A stretch of 64,000 nt of DNA. Source: Clarireedia homoeocarpa. Its lineage: Eukaryota; Ascomycota; Leotiomycetes; Helotiales; Rutstroemiaceae. Where the stretch lies: positions 577,609 to 641,608 of the forward strand of contig LNKV01000025.1 of assembly GCA_001465935.1 (NCBI GenBank), read 5' to 3'. A program made the position numbers and the translations under genes. The notes under the pieces were generated by a model. It was not told where the DNA came from, did not search any database, and worked only from the letters and a program-made list of their open reading frames with translations. Within the stretch, counting starts at the first letter, position 1. Every line of letters starts with the position of its first letter. Positions 1-12,410 of the stretch are shown in pieces.

Positions 1-442
1 CAGCAAGTTGATATGATTATAGAAATCCACCACTGTAGAGTGTAAGCTCATGACTCCAGCCCAGGTAGATCCGCTCAAACATACTATTAACTGCAAGCCA
101 TTCATTTTCGTCTTCCCCCTCCGGCAGCTTAACTACTTTCCTCAAACTCCCACCACCCAGCGTCGCTTCAGCATACTGTCTCAGCTGATAACTCGTCGTG
201 CCCTTCGTAGCATGTCTCGGACGGAACTGATTTCGCGTGCGCTGATTACTAGTAGAAGAAGAATATGAGCCAGATGCAGACGGAACATAAGCCGGCTCGG
301 GGAATTCAATGAAAGGGTCTTCTTCGCCCACGGGCTCCAATTTCACCGTTACCGTTGAAGTGGAATCGGAGTGCGCAAGCTTGGGAGCCGGGGGTGAAGG
401 CTTGGACCGCGGACTCCAGTATGCAAGAAAAGAAGTCATCAT
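1..442 (-). CDS. MOB1: MOB1-type kinase activator, 5' part (runs off left edge)
   Basis: Mob1/phocein family: a scaffold that binds and activates NDR/LATS-type kinases in mitotic exit, septation and polarity signalling. Exon 1 is 442..85, intron 84..33 (donor GTATGT, acceptor ACAG), and exon 2 starts at 32 and leaves the window. The join reads LAVN-MVDFYNHINLL, which fits the family core exactly. The conserved start of the domain (SYQLRQYAEATLGGGSLRK, then LPEGEDENEWLAVN) lies at residues about 82-119. It is preceded by a roughly 75-residue serine- and acid-rich extension that is longer than in yeast or animal MOB1. I chose the ATG at 442 because the upstream open frame looks non-coding; a second ATG follows immediately at 439. 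Diverges from the RGP1-like gene. Confidence 0.9.
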
Positions 443-1252
443 GATTGATGCTGTAGAGAGGAAAGAGAAGGATGGACTGACACAGTGGTAATGAAGGAAG
501 TCATCTTGCTTGGAGGTTGTATAGAGGGGTGACCCTGCGATCGTGAGACTGTACATTCCTCGTGTCAATTGAGCAATCTTCTCGATATTGGAGAATGTAT
601 TCACTGACGTCTGCGAACTTCGAAGCAGGGTTTCGCGCTCGAAATGGCTCTTCTTGTGGACACAAACAACGGGGGGTTCTTTATGCGCAAAGGAAAGGAA
701 GACAAAGAAGGAAATTGTTGATGCTGGGAAATTTGGGTATTGATTGCAGCGGTATCGTTGTACTCTGCAGAGCGGGACAAGAATCTTGTTTACTGCACAC
801 GCATTGTGGTCGTTGCCCCGTTGGCTCAGCACCGATCACGCCGCGCCTTCCTCCGAACAACTATCATCCAGCGAGCCAGGCTTCAGATAGGCTTCAGTAG
901 CCGAAACTTGGGCGGGTCTGCGAGTGAGAACCTTACAGTACGTGCTTGCTACAGTACGTGCTTGCTTACCTTGCCAACTCCTCCTTCTGGTACGGGTAAT
1001 GTAAGGTACCTTGTCTGTACGAAGGTAAGCACACAGTAGAAGGATGCAAGCTTCAATAAAATAACCGGGTCCAGTCGCTGAGAATACTTCCATCCATAAC
1101 ACGATTGCCTTTCCTAGTTCCCACAGTACTTCACTATGCCGACAGCTTGTTGGGAATTGAAGCTATTGCAACTGCATTCATGATTGGCAGATTGAACCTC
1201 CTTCAAGAGAAGGAGTGTCATCCATCCGCTGTCGCCATTTCAACCATACGAC
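443..1252. promoter_or_regulatory. divergent promoter region, MOB1 / RGP1-like
   Basis: About 810 bases between two divergent starts. No coding evidence on either strand; open frames here lack protein-like composition. It holds a perfect 16-bp tandem duplication at 935-950 and 951-966 containing GTACGTGC. Confidence 0.6.
935..966. repeat. 16-bp perfect tandem duplication
   Basis: Two adjacent identical 16-bp copies (unit ACAGTACGTGCTTGCT) in the MOB1/RGP1 intergenic region. Could be a duplicated binding site or a simple slippage product. Confidence 0.85.
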
Positions 1253-3799
1253 ATGTCTACTCCACCAAGTAATATCCGCGTTTTCATACAATGGAAAGAG
1301 CAAACGATTTTCGCAGGCGAAGATATAGAATGTCAGATTACATTTAAGAACGTTGCGACAACTCAAGCCTCGACCAAACCGTCTTTACATTCGAGAAATT
1401 CCAATGGCTTCGTACAGTCAGCGGAGAGGCACAGGAAGGCTCCGTCGCAGGTCAAGAACTCGGCGCTGAGTCCTCGTTCTGTATTGGCAGATAGAGGCCA
1501 CCGGCCGAGTTTGTCGTTGACGGTCCCGCCGGAATCGGTACATTCAAAACAGTCGGAGCCATGGCATCGTGGGTTGCCGTCGAGACCGAGGGGCGCAGAG
1601 AGTCATAAACGATCGCTTTCTATTATATCAATGGGTGCAAGTGAAAGTGCGGTGGATGAGGCTGCTACTCATGGGAGCCTGGCTGAGAGGGGCGGAAAAG
1701 GACATGGTCGGTCGTCGAGTTTACAGATTGTTCCTAGAAGGAATGGAATTAATGGTGGGTCTATATCAGGTAAATTTTCTTGGTTTATGAGCAATCGATC
1801 GTCTTGTTAATTCATTCTAGCACCGCTAAGCTCGAGAATGCCACCGCAACACGCTTCACTCATGGGCTACTCGTTTCCTTCAAATCAATCTGTACCCAAT
1901 ACTCCACGACGAAATACAGGCACGAGTACAGTGCCAAGTACTCCTGGCCCAGGATCACACTATGCAAGACGGAAGGACTCTGCTCAACTTGCGCCAAATT
2001 TCAAATTTCCTGCTGTTTCCTCACCTACGGTTGAACTGGAAGAAAGTCCACACTTCGAAGTCGATCAAACAAGCAACAAGCACCAAGAAAGCAACAAAGG
2101 ATTACTGTCTCCCCGATCAAGAGATACTGCATTGAGCAATGCAGATCATATAGCTCCTGCGCCTATAGCTAGGATTCTCTCGCCCTCAAGTATGGGAGGA
2201 ACGCCTCGAAGCAGCGGGGAGTTTTATTCTTTGAGCAATAATTCTACCGAGACCCTTGCCTCGGAATATCTACCGCAACAACAAGCTAGAATACCACCGT
2301 ATAGTGGTTACCATGTAAAGCGTTCGTCGAATCTAGCTCCTACGAACAATCACAAACCACCAGAAACTCTGATGATGGGATATGCTCAAATCCATGGATC
2401 CTTCACACTCGATCCATCGTTAATCAGTCAGGCGCCATTTGAGGAAGTGAAGCGAAAAGGGATTGTAGGTGGCCATGGTGGGGGTGTTATAGGACTCGAG
2501 CCAAATAAGAGAGACAGTGGTCTCCTCCGAACGTTCGGTTGGGGAACTCTAGGGGAATCAATTGGCGGTCTACTGGGTGGTAGCGAGCTCAGCACTATGA
2601 AAGATATGCGGGGAATGGCCAATTCGAGGTCGATACCACTGTTATCGACACCACAATCGATTTTATTTGTGGACCTTAGACTGGCTCCTGGTGAAAGTAG
2701 AAGCTACAAATACTCCTTTAAATTACCGAGGGGCTTACCTCCTAGCCATCGAGGGAAAGCCATAAAGACTTCTTACAAACTGGTCATTGGAGTTCAAAGA
2801 CCTGGCGGCGCTAGAGAGCAACAACTGCGCTCTGTGGAAATACCATTCCGGTTACTTGGAAGTGTCAATTCTTATGGTGAGCTGCTCGGTCACGACCTCA
2901 TGCTCCCTCACATACTCCTTCGAGATCAGGCTCGAATACAGTCGATCAGTACAAATTCTAGTGAGAGTTTGAACTTGTCTAAAAAGCTTTCTATCGACGT
3001 AGCGAAGTCGCAGAAAGCGAAAGATTCGAATCTTGGCGATTTTCTTGCTTACGTTGATGAATTACTTACGAAGCCTCGAAGAAATTCTAGCTTTGGTCTA
3101 CTATCCCCAACTGAATCGATTGGCTCGAGGCGACATTCGATAGTTGAAGAGCCAACCACTGCCAAAGAAGCCATAGATATGGCCATACTTCGCAGTAATA
3201 TGGCCGGAGAATCTCAACAAAGCGCAAACCGCTTCGAGATTGCTCGTAGCGGGAAACGAGTTGCAGTTGTAATGCTCGCTCGTCCTGCATACCGTCTTGG
3301 TGAAACAATTACCGCAGCAATTGATTTCACCGACGCCGGTATCCCTTGCTATGCAGTCCACGCCGCGCTTGAAACCTCCGAAAAAGTAGACAACTCCATC
3401 GCCCTCCGTTCCGAGGCTTCTATTTTCCGCGTCACACGTCGCATCCATGTCTCACATTCCGAATCTACGCTGTTTGCTCGTCGCATCAATTTCTCTCCTA
3501 CAATACCTATGTCCGCGACACCAGAATTCATCACAAGTGGTGTGAGTCTGGACTGGCGCATTCGTATTGAGTTTGTGACACCGAGACTTTCGACGGTGGA
3601 TGGGGAGATTGTCGATTTGGAACCGGAGCTGCTGGAGGAATATACGAATGATGAGAGAGGGGTCATTTATGCGGCGGTGCAGGGGCTGGAGTGTGAGAGT
3701 TTTGAGATTGCGGTGCCGATAAGGGTTTATGGTGCTGCGATCAATGGGAGAGATTTGGGTGGGACGGAGGAGGATGAGGGGCCGGGATTGGTTATTTAG
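1253..3799 (+). CDS. RGP1: Rgp1-like subunit of the Ric1-Rgp1 Ypt6/Rab6 exchange factor
   Basis: Exon 1 1253..1769, intron 1770..1820, exon 2 1821..3799; 831 residues. Rgp1 partners Ric1 as a Golgi guanine-nucleotide exchange factor for Ypt6/Rab6 and has arrestin-like beta-sandwich character. The N-terminus (residues 5-33, IRVFIQWKEQTIFAGEDIEC) looks like the first arrestin-type strand pair. A long serine-rich, low-complexity insert follows (about 35-290). The core begins around residue 450 with RLAPGESRSYKYSFKLPRGL, then PPSHRGKAIKTSYKLVIGVQ, typical of the Rgp1 family. The C-terminal beta-rich part ends in an acidic tail. The splice join at TCA-G/CA keeps the frame and removes an in-frame stop. 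Fungal Rgp1 proteins are usually this long. The assignment is from recognised core motifs, not a search. Confidence 0.8.
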
Positions 3800-4264
3800 T
3801 TCGACGGGGATTGGAGAGATGGTGGTTGTGGTTTAAGGAAATGGTAATTTAGATTCGTGATGGGATGATATGATGAGGGTTGCATGTGTGGCTAGGCTAA
3901 GCTGAGAGAAGTATCCGTTCTACATATACTATTTTAGGACGAATTTTGGATGATAGGATATGGGAAAAGACTGGTGGGGGCAGGTAAGGAATGATATGAA
4001 ATGACAGGAACTTGATGGTGGATGAATGTGTGGCTGTTCAGGTACGCCCGCTTGTCTCCATCTTATATCTGTTTGGGTCTGCATATACAGTACAATACAG
4101 CAATAGATGTGATCGAGTTAAGATGCAATGTATGTATAGTTCTTGAATATGTTCAAATGTTTATATTATACTATTGAACTGAGATTCGTAGTGAAGTCGA
4201 ATTTCAGGAGTTTGCGGGCAATCTGAGTGATAGAGCTGATTCTAGTGTTGTTGTGCATACATAC

Positions 4265-4298
<34 letters not shown>

Positions 4299-5636
4299 GG
4301 GGTAGGAGGAAATAGTGATATTCTGCTTCGAGATAGCAGAGACCGTACTGTGCTGCTGCATAATATTTACTGTGGCAACTAGAATTGGGATTAGCTGGTA
4401 CCAGGTAGGAAAGGCATTTGGAGGTGGAAAGATCAATAAACGGTGAGCAGGCATAATCCATACAATGAATGGTAAAGTAGAAGAAGCATGGAAAGTCAAC
4501 GAATGTAGGACTACTTCTTATACCACAAACAAGAGGAAATTCGAAGCAATTTGATATATATAGAACACGCAACGAATGTGACTATTTTTTTTTTAAAGGC
4601 CCCTATCTTTACATCCTTTGTCATTCACCCACACATCCGCCAGCCCGATCCAAATTCATCAACAAGGTTTTTTTTTTCTCGAAGTCGCAGCCAAACAAAG
4701 GATTTTTGAATTACCTTCCTTGACTGACCGCGAGGGTATCAGTCCAAGTCCAACGCCACAGGAGAAACTAGTCGACAACCAAAAGAAACCGCAAGAATAT
4801 CATCCGGTCAAAGCAGTGAGGAAGACGCAGGTAGCAGCAGCGGAAAGATCAAGAAAATCAATCAAGAGAACAACGAAAGCATCAATACTATATCACAGTG
4901 ACGCAGTGTCGTATAATTAAGATCCTCTCTGCCCGGATGATTTTCATGATAATACGTCCTTCATGAATGTGCAGCCAAACCGATCGAAAAAGAATGCACC
5001 GTCTGTCTGACTGACCTATGTGGATGAAGTTGTCAAAGATTAATACGAAGTTGAACGATATCAGCAGCTTATTTCCTTGACGATCAAAAAACCTGTTCAT
5101 CATAGGTATTCATATATGATGAATGTGGTTGATGAGAAGATTCATGCATAGTCATGTGGCAGACGGATTTGATCCGGTTCTCGTAAGCCCAAATGTACGT
5201 TGTCAAGTAGAGGTATCAGATCAATGCAAAGTGCACAGAAACTAGACCATTGCATCTCATCAGCATCTACTAGCAGATTATTTTTTGGTCGAGTTCAACT
5301 TGGGTGGTTTCTGAGCTCCAGGTTTTTTTGTTTTTTTTTTTTTGTGTTTTGGTTTTGTGTGAAATGCATGCGTAGCGTAGTTTATCCATATAACTGGTTA
5401 GAATGCAGAATGTCCTGTAAAGTCTTCTTGCATGATCAAGTCATTGAAATAACAATACCACTATCGGGTGAGGACTATAGCAGTGATTTCGGTCATCGTC
5501 ATCATGTGCAGTACAAGCGTATCATATCGATGAAAAATGATTGAAAGTCAAGGTCTCAGCGTATGTTATGCAAGTCATGCGAGTCATGCAAGTCAAAGAT
5601 CGAGGCATCCTACGGCTGGAAGTCACTGTCGTGAAG
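3800..5636. other. intergenic, 3' sides of RGP1-like and KH genes
   Basis: About 1.8 kb between convergent stops, more than the two 3' UTRs need. Contains a CATA microsatellite (4256-4297) and a T-rich tract (about 5321-5356). A short open frame at 4618-4920 looks like transcribed leader or UTR (CA-rich, no domain). No gene that I can support; a noncoding transcript is possible but unproven. Confidence 0.5.
4256..4297. repeat. CATA tetranucleotide microsatellite
   Basis: Run of CATA/TACA units with one interruption near the start, followed by a short TATA stretch. Confidence 0.9.
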
Positions 5637-7448
5637 TTACGATGTTCCTGGTGGTTTGGAAGGATCACTCTGGCCTTGCGCACCTTGTGCGGCCATTGCC
5701 TGATACCACAATTGTGCATAGTTGGCATATCCACCATCTAATTCAGTTAGTTTCAGGTACTCTTATGATTGAATAGGAACTTACAAGCTGCGTAAGGGTC
5801 TTCTGCGCCAGCTGGTGCTGCTTGTTGTCCTTGGGGTTGGGCGTATGATGGCTGCGCATAACCACGATTATCTCCGTAATCATTCTGGGGACCACGGTTA
5901 CGTCCACCACCGCCGCCATTGTTCTTTTGTTGCTTGGGAATATTAGTAATAGGTATAAGGACGTGAGTATTAATACATACAACAGCTTCAACCTTATCTT
6001 CGATAGCTCGCTTTGCGGCCATGATGGCTTGTTGAGAACCAACAAGACCAATTTCACGTTCGACCTCGCCTGGACCAGACGATTGTGTGACGTTTATTTT
6101 GCAGCCCGTCGTATTTTGCATGTCCTTGATCGTTTCCCCACCTTTACCAATGATCATACCTACTGCTTCTGAGGGTACAAAGATAGAATCATTAATCTTG
6201 TCTCCGCCATTACCGCCCACACCATAACCTCCGCCATAACCAGCATCACGACCCGCATCTCTTTGTGCAGGCACACGCTCTTTGGGTGCACTTTTGCTAT
6301 CACTCTCCACGATCTCCATGATCAAATCCTTGGCCCGGGCGGCAGCCTCCCTGGAACCAATGAGATTAACAGGTCTGAGTCCATTGACACTTTTTTGTTC
6401 TCCCACGATGTTTACATGACAACCACTTCGTTCTTGAAGATCTCTGATCGTCTCACCACCGCGACCAATAATAAGGCCAACGGTCCTATCTGGAACCATG
6501 ATTTGCATACTGTCTTCACCATCCCTCAGAGCGGGTTGGTGCGAAGATGCTCGATTGGCAGGCTGAGCATCTCTGCTGGCGCGTTCTGGGGGAGGACGTC
6601 CTGTGCCACTCAAGCCACTGTCATCAATGATACGTGTGATTTCGGCCTTGGCTTCAGCTCTTTGCGCGCGTGGACCAGTAATTTTGCATGTTCGGTATGG
6701 ACCGTTCTCATCAGGACCGGTGATGAACTGTACTCTGCAACCCGTCTCTGACTCCACCCTCCTCAGATTTTCTCCTTGTCTTCCAATGATCAATCCTACA
6801 AGATTGGATTCTATCGAAATCGATTCCACATTGTCATCTCCGCCTCGCGCTGGAGATCGCTCACGAGCATAGCCACCTGCTCCACCTTGAGGAGGCGAAA
6901 ATGTTCCTGGCGGACCTCTGCCTCGTAATCCAGGTGAAAATGACCGCTCGCGATAATCTCTTCCAGGTGGGCCACCCCTTCGCTCATCCCTATATGGATT
7001 GAAGTTGTCGCGAAAAGCTTCTCGGCGTGGTTGGGGAGATCTTGATCGAGATCGTGGACTGTAAGGTCTGCCAGTGCCCATTCGAGGATCGGGACCTCCA
7101 TAAGGAGCTCTGTCGTATGAAACGCCCTTTTCAGCAGCAATTGCTTTTGCTTTCGCGATGGCATCCGCGATGCTGACAGTTCCGGAATTTACTGGCTTGA
7201 TCGCGCTGAGATCAACGCTTCCCGAATTTGTGGGCGGTGGTAGTGCGTATCCGCTCGGAGCTCCATAAATATTCTGTTGTGGTTGAGGTGGTGGTTGTTG
7301 ATATGTAGGCTGCGGATTTTGCGGTGGAGTGGCAGTAGGACGTTGCGCCGCTATGAAATGGCTATCAGTATGAAGAGACAAAGCGGGCGAAAAAAGGCTC
7401 ACCTAAAGCCGCAAGAATAGACGTGATACTTGGTTGAGGATCAGCCAT
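5637..7448 (-). CDS. three-KH-domain RNA-binding protein (FUBP-like)
   Basis: Exons 7448..7403, 7350..5981, 5932..5785 and 5737..5637; 554 residues, all phases close. Residues 1-15 (MADPQPSITSILAAL) come from a short first exon. A PQ-rich segment, an IADAIAKAKAIAAEKG helix and an RS/RG-rich linker follow. Three KH domains are centred on GLIIGRQGE (about residue 199), GLIIGRGGE (about 303) and GMIIGKGGE (about 412), each with the GxxG loop. The glycine-rich tail ends in a YANYAQLWYQAM motif encoded only after the last intron. Known family role: single-stranded RNA or DNA binding in splicing and mRNA regulation; the exact target is not deducible. The 48-nt intron 5980..5933 uses an AAG acceptor, is a multiple of three and has no stop. 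Confidence 0.88.
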
Positions 7449-8695
7449 TTTCGCTTTTTAGAGAGCAAAGTGAAGCTGGCAAAGAGGAGAAACCAGCTAG
7501 TTGATGCGCCGTCAGAAAGAACGTATAATCGAAAACTGAATGCTGATGTGCGACTGCGGTCTGAGTAATCGGTAAATTTTCGTGATATTGTACAATCCTA
7601 GAGTTGATCCTTAGTTATGGATTCTTTTCTGTGGAGGAACAAACAGCTTTGATGAACCGATGCGCTTGCGACAAGTGTTTGGCAAAAAATTATTCGGCAT
7701 GAAATGTGCATTTGGACTAGCTACAACGTCACATGATCGCTTATCTCATAGTGTCGGGCGCCGGCTCTCCCAACCTCACATGAGAACATATCAAACTCTC
7801 AATTCATTGGCTTTCGTCTTCGCCTTATATCAAGCAATGTCAGTATGCGAGTTGTTCTTCTTGTCTTTCCTCGTGATGAAGCCAGGTTGCTATCGTCGTC
7901 GAGATACTTTTCTTGTACGTGCTCTACCATCTGGGGGGTTTAGTTCACAAGCCTTCAAGCAACTGGAAAACTGCCCATCGATTCTGTAAGTGTGTGTATG
8001 CTGCCTGGCTCAGCAATCTTCAACTATTTATCTATTCTATCTCTGAAGACTTCCAACACATGATGTCTATCTAAATACTCACCAATCCCATTTTTTGCCT
8101 CATAACGGATGTATGTAACAGAATAGGCATTACTTGCTTGCTATAAACTCTGCGCCCCTTTCCATCCCTTCGAGGAGACAAGCAGTATAATATCTCCATC
8201 AAGGAGCAGGTAGAAGTTCTCATTACAGTGCCTAGATTGTATTGGAGATAGTGTCGCTTGCTAGAAGCTGCCTCTCGCCGAATACATCATTTGAATTCAA
8301 GACACTAGGCCTATAGACCCAACACACCAAGTAGAGTAAATACTTTGTTATGCTTGGAGTGCGCTCTTCATTTATAGGGTGGCGGCGACTCTGAATTACT
8401 ACAGCTTGACGTCTTTTAATGTTACATTTATCAATGATCTCACTCACATCATGGATTTGCCTACTGTAGCAGAAGATGCCTTAAGACGGGAGATGTAGCA
8501 TAAGAAAAGAAAAGCACTACCAACGAGGTTACAACTACTCAAGGAATTTTAGAGTAGAATGAGCCCATAATTTTGCCACGACAGACCGCCCTACACACCA
8601 AAAATTTCTATTCCGCCATCATCACTCTCACACAAAATTTTGGCCTTCTCTCATACATTTGCCTCGATCCACGTCATCGATAACACAGCAACACC
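7449..8695. promoter_or_regulatory. divergent promoter region, KH protein / MGE1
   Basis: About 1.25 kb between divergent starts. An open frame at 7660-7989 has no domain or splice support. I see no RNA gene or repeat here. Confidence 0.5.
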
Positions 8696-9617
8696 ATGAT
8701 TCAAAGAACACTCCTCCGCCAATCTTCCCGAGCCTTGAGCTCTCCCCTCCGCACATCAGCTCCTAGACAGTCGATACGGGCGCAATTCCGAGGCAATACC
8801 CCGCTAATTGCGCAAGCTACATCGAGGCAATTACAAGGCAAAAGGTGGTATGCTACGGAGCCTGAAGCGAAGAAGGATGAGACAGAGTCAGAGAAGAAGG
8901 AAGGAGAGGAAAAACCGGATACGAAGCAGGAGGTAGAAGATCCAGTGAAGAAGGAACTGGAAGCGAAAAATAAAGAAGTTATTGATCTGAAGGTCCGTTT
9001 GCCTGTTCTCTTGTCTTTGCTCTTCCATTACCGCGGGGCCATTCATAATCCTACCAGCTCGCTGTAATCATTTCTATTTCAGTGGCCGTAGTGAGCAATA
9101 GATTGCGGGATGGTGGAAAGTTCCAAAATCTAAAGAACATTCAACTAACCGCATACTACAGGATAAACTCCTTCGTTCTATGGCCGAATTCCGCAACTTA
9201 CAAGAGCGCACCAAGCGTGATATGCAAGCTGCTAGAGATTTCGCCATTCAAAAGTTTGCCAAAGATCTCGTCGACAGCGTCGACAATCTCGATCGAGCGC
9301 TTACCACTGTCCCTGCTGAGAAACTCAACACCCCCGCGGAACAACAGACCGAGCATCAGCGAGACCTGGTTTCATTATACGAGGGATTAAAGATGACTGA
9401 GAACATCCTGATGTCGACGCTGAAGAAGCATGGTCTGGAAAGGTTCGATCCTTCAGTTGAGTCTGAAAAGTTCAATCCCAACGAACACGAAGCTACATTT
9501 ATGACACCTATGGAGGGCAAGGAGAATGGAACAGTCTTCCACACACAGCAGAAGGGATTCAAGCTGAACGGCCGAGTATTGAGAGCGGCTAAGGTTGGCG
9601 TTGTAAACAACCCTTGA
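8696..9617 (+). CDS. MGE1: mitochondrial GrpE nucleotide exchange factor
   Basis: Exon 1 8696..8992, intron 8993..9161, exon 2 9162..9617; 250 residues. Nucleotide exchange factor for mitochondrial Hsp70 (Ssc1) in protein import and folding in the matrix. The arginine-rich, acid-poor N-terminus (MIQRTLLRQSSRALSS, then KRWYAT) is a matrix presequence. A charged Lys/Glu coiled coil follows. The join gives EVIDLK-DKLLRSMAEFRNLQERT, the expected unbroken GrpE helix, so the 169-nt intron is correct although long and with a GTCCGT donor. The C-terminal beta domain carries HEATFMTPMEGKENGTVFHTQ and RVLRAAKVGV. Confidence 0.95.
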
Positions 9618-10161
9618 GCCCGAAATTTTGTGGAGCTACCATTCATATCGCTTCGGACTAAAGGAAGCTTGAAGCACGCCGAACGGCGCGGAAAGAATTA
9701 TGTACAAAGTGTATACTAAAAATGGGTCTTGGGCATCAGGTCGAAAAAGAATGGCGTTGGATGTATAATGACTGTGACGAAGATCAGCTCCCTCCTCTCT
9801 TCCAAGATATGATAGGTTGTGGGCATGGCATGTATGGACTGGCTGGGTGTTTAAAACGATGTGGTCTTATATATGTTACTTATGACTTACATGTGTTAGA
9901 TGAAATAAAACTACCTAATTGAACGAATCCCATTGTTCAATGGCTGTATATGCATTGTATCACATATTATCATTATCAATTAACGTGGTTACTTTTTCTA
10001 ACCGCAACTATAGAGTCCACGAAGATAAACCTTTTGGAAACTCCCAACTAACAAACATTAAACGCCACCCTGGGTATCATAAAAACACCAGCTGAACGGA
10101 TTTCTATAAACTAAACACCAGTGCAGCGCACGATGATCTCGCACAAACTCGGACACAAGTG
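9618..10161. other. intergenic, convergent 3' ends
   Basis: About 540 bases between the stops of MGE1 and the next gene. The short open frame 9722-9922 has no coding character. AT-rich; presumably the two 3' UTRs. Confidence 0.5.
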
Positions 10162-12410
10162 TTACGAAAGCCCCGGACCCGTCGGAACAAGACAAGCGAT
10201 ATGCTCATCTCGCAAGCCAGATAGCATCTTCAAGTGTTCCTTCTCGAACAGCAGTCCATCGATCCTGGCATAGATATTCGCCGCCTTCGCTTCCCAGTTC
10301 TGAGCTACGAACTCGTAGTGTTTTACTAGCCGGTTGTCTCCTTCGATTATATCGTGCAATGCGCGGAGATACAGGACATCGGTTTCTCCGAGATTCTCCG
10401 GGATATCTTCGATTATTTCAGGACTTTTTGAAACGCTAGCTTCTTCCAGGGCGCGCGGCGGTGGGGTGAAGAGTAACGGGGGTCTGCCGTTGGGTTCGTA
10501 GAATCTGGCAGCTTCGAGAGCCCAGGGGTATAGCGTGGGGTTGTCCTCGATGTGTTTTCGCAGGTAGTGAGCTTCTTTTACCTGTTGGACTAATATAACG
10601 GAGGCGTTGTATCGTTTTCGCTCCGCTTCTATGGCTTGCATGGTCTTGTTTGCTTTGAGATTGCGGACGTAGTCCATGCCTTTTTGGATATCAACGAGCA
10701 TTGATTTACCTGCTGGACCCTGTGGTAGACCAAGAGCTTGCAGGAGTCCGGCCTATGAAAAAATGATTAGCATATAAAGTCCGAAGGAAACAATTCAATG
10801 TCCCACCTACTGTAGTGTATTTTCGGGGCTCCGAAGAATCGGCGGTGGAGCTTTGAATATTCTCGTAAGGGTTAAGAGTTCCGTAAGCGGCAGTAAAGAG
10901 ATCTAGATCCGTTTGCGGGGACATGAGTGAAAACCTGTCCGGCCTCTCTGCCAAATCGACACCTGCAAATATTAGCATGATTCGATCCCAAATTAAAACT
11001 TGACGATTTCCAAGCCGCCTTGAAACTTACCAGCTTCACTTAGCAGAAGGCTGGGCGTGCTATGGCTACCTTGAACACCACTCATCAGACTGGCAGTGTC
11101 TTCATCAATCTGTGGTAGTGGCACGAAGGGATAATTGCTGGTACGTAGTCGACGAGGTCTACTTGTAAATTTCTCCTGTGATTTGTCAGCTAGTTATGCG
11201 ATGCTAGACAATAATTCGTGTAGTTACCTGTGCAGAAGGTATGGCAGTTCCCCATGTGTCTCCCTTGCCCTCACTTGTAACACCTTGAGCGAGAAGTTTA
11301 AAAGTAGCCTGATCAATGGCTGTAGTCCCTAACGGGGGCTCATCATCATCAGATAGATCGACGTTACACTCCGTATAAAACTTATCAAGTTCTTCCGGAG
11401 ACTTGATCTGAGGACCTTCATCGTTCGCACCAGGAAGAAAGCAAGTGCTGGGATCTTGAAAGCCTCTGAACGCGTTAGCAAGGCTGGCTTCGCTATCTGG
11501 ATCTGCCCATTGTTCATTGACTTTTAAATAGCCGAAGTTGGCATAACCATCCTTCCCTTTGTAATGATTTGGTATCTCGTCCTCGTCGTATCGGTGATTG
11601 AGAACGATCTCATTTCGTCGTGCGCCAGATAGAATAACGACCGCATGTTCTTCTTCGGGTAGTAGTGAATTGCTCGACTTGAGCTTGTAATATCGACGGC
11701 CTGTTGCTAAGACCCTAGATCGAAAGCGTAAGCCCTCAAGCAGTCCGCAACAGATTACAAGTGGACTTACGGAGGCGGAAAACTTTCATCAAGCCCAGCA
11801 GCAAGAGCAGCTGCTGAGGATTCATCCTTTGCAGGCTTACCAGTTGGACCAGGCTGCGGATCAACAGGAGCAATTCTGGCACCAATACCTCGACCGCGCA
11901 TCGCATTGTATGCAAATTCCATCGCAGGGGTCATCCCAATCAACATCTCGAGACCTACACGTTCCAGGAAATCTTTACATGTCAGCGAACAACTTCGTAG
12001 GGGAAAATGTCAAAAGTACAAGACCTTTTTGTTCTTTTTCGACATTATTACGAATAGCCGTCAAGCCTACGCATTTGTTAGGCAGCTACGAAAAAGCCAG
12101 CTGTAAAATTCTAGAAAGGAAAAGCGTTTCATGAGAGGCATACCAGTGCCCAAACATGTGCTTGATTGATGGGGTTCGCCGTTTAAGATATTTGCCAGTT
12201 GAGTGGGTAAACTTGCTGTTTCAATCCTCAATGGATGACCATAGATCGGAAACAACTCACAATGTAGCTGGCTCTTGATGGTATAGCTGCTACTAGTTGT
12301 CTCTGCTTGTTCGATCCGGCAACCACCAGCTTGGTTGGGTATCTCCGTTATTTAAGCAATCAAATAGCAAGGCTGAGCTGATACTTACAAGAAGTGCTTA
12401 GGGTAGTCAT
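10162..12410 (-). CDS. conserved-looking eight-exon protein, function not recognised
   Basis: Exons 12410..12389, 12329..12144, 12066..12025, 11972..11771, 11714..11228, 11175..11031, 10962..10811 and 10752..10162; 608 residues. Every join is in phase, which is strong evidence that the gene is real. Visible parts: a Cys-containing start (GGCRIEQAE), then an EFAYNAMRGRGIGARIAP stretch (about 105-122). Next comes RRYYKLKSSNSLLPEEE with a compact beta-rich segment, a low-complexity middle, then KYTTAGLLQALGLPQGPAGK. The C-terminal half is helical and coiled-coil-like, rich in Lys/Glu/Ala. No transmembrane segment or presequence is evident. The first acceptor is the least certain: 12306 also keeps the frame and would drop 8 residues. 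I cannot name the family. Confidence 0.75.

Noticed and set aside
4618..4920. 100-codon open frame with a good-looking start
   Set aside because: CA-rich, leader-like sequence; no domain, no splice continuation and no conserved motif.
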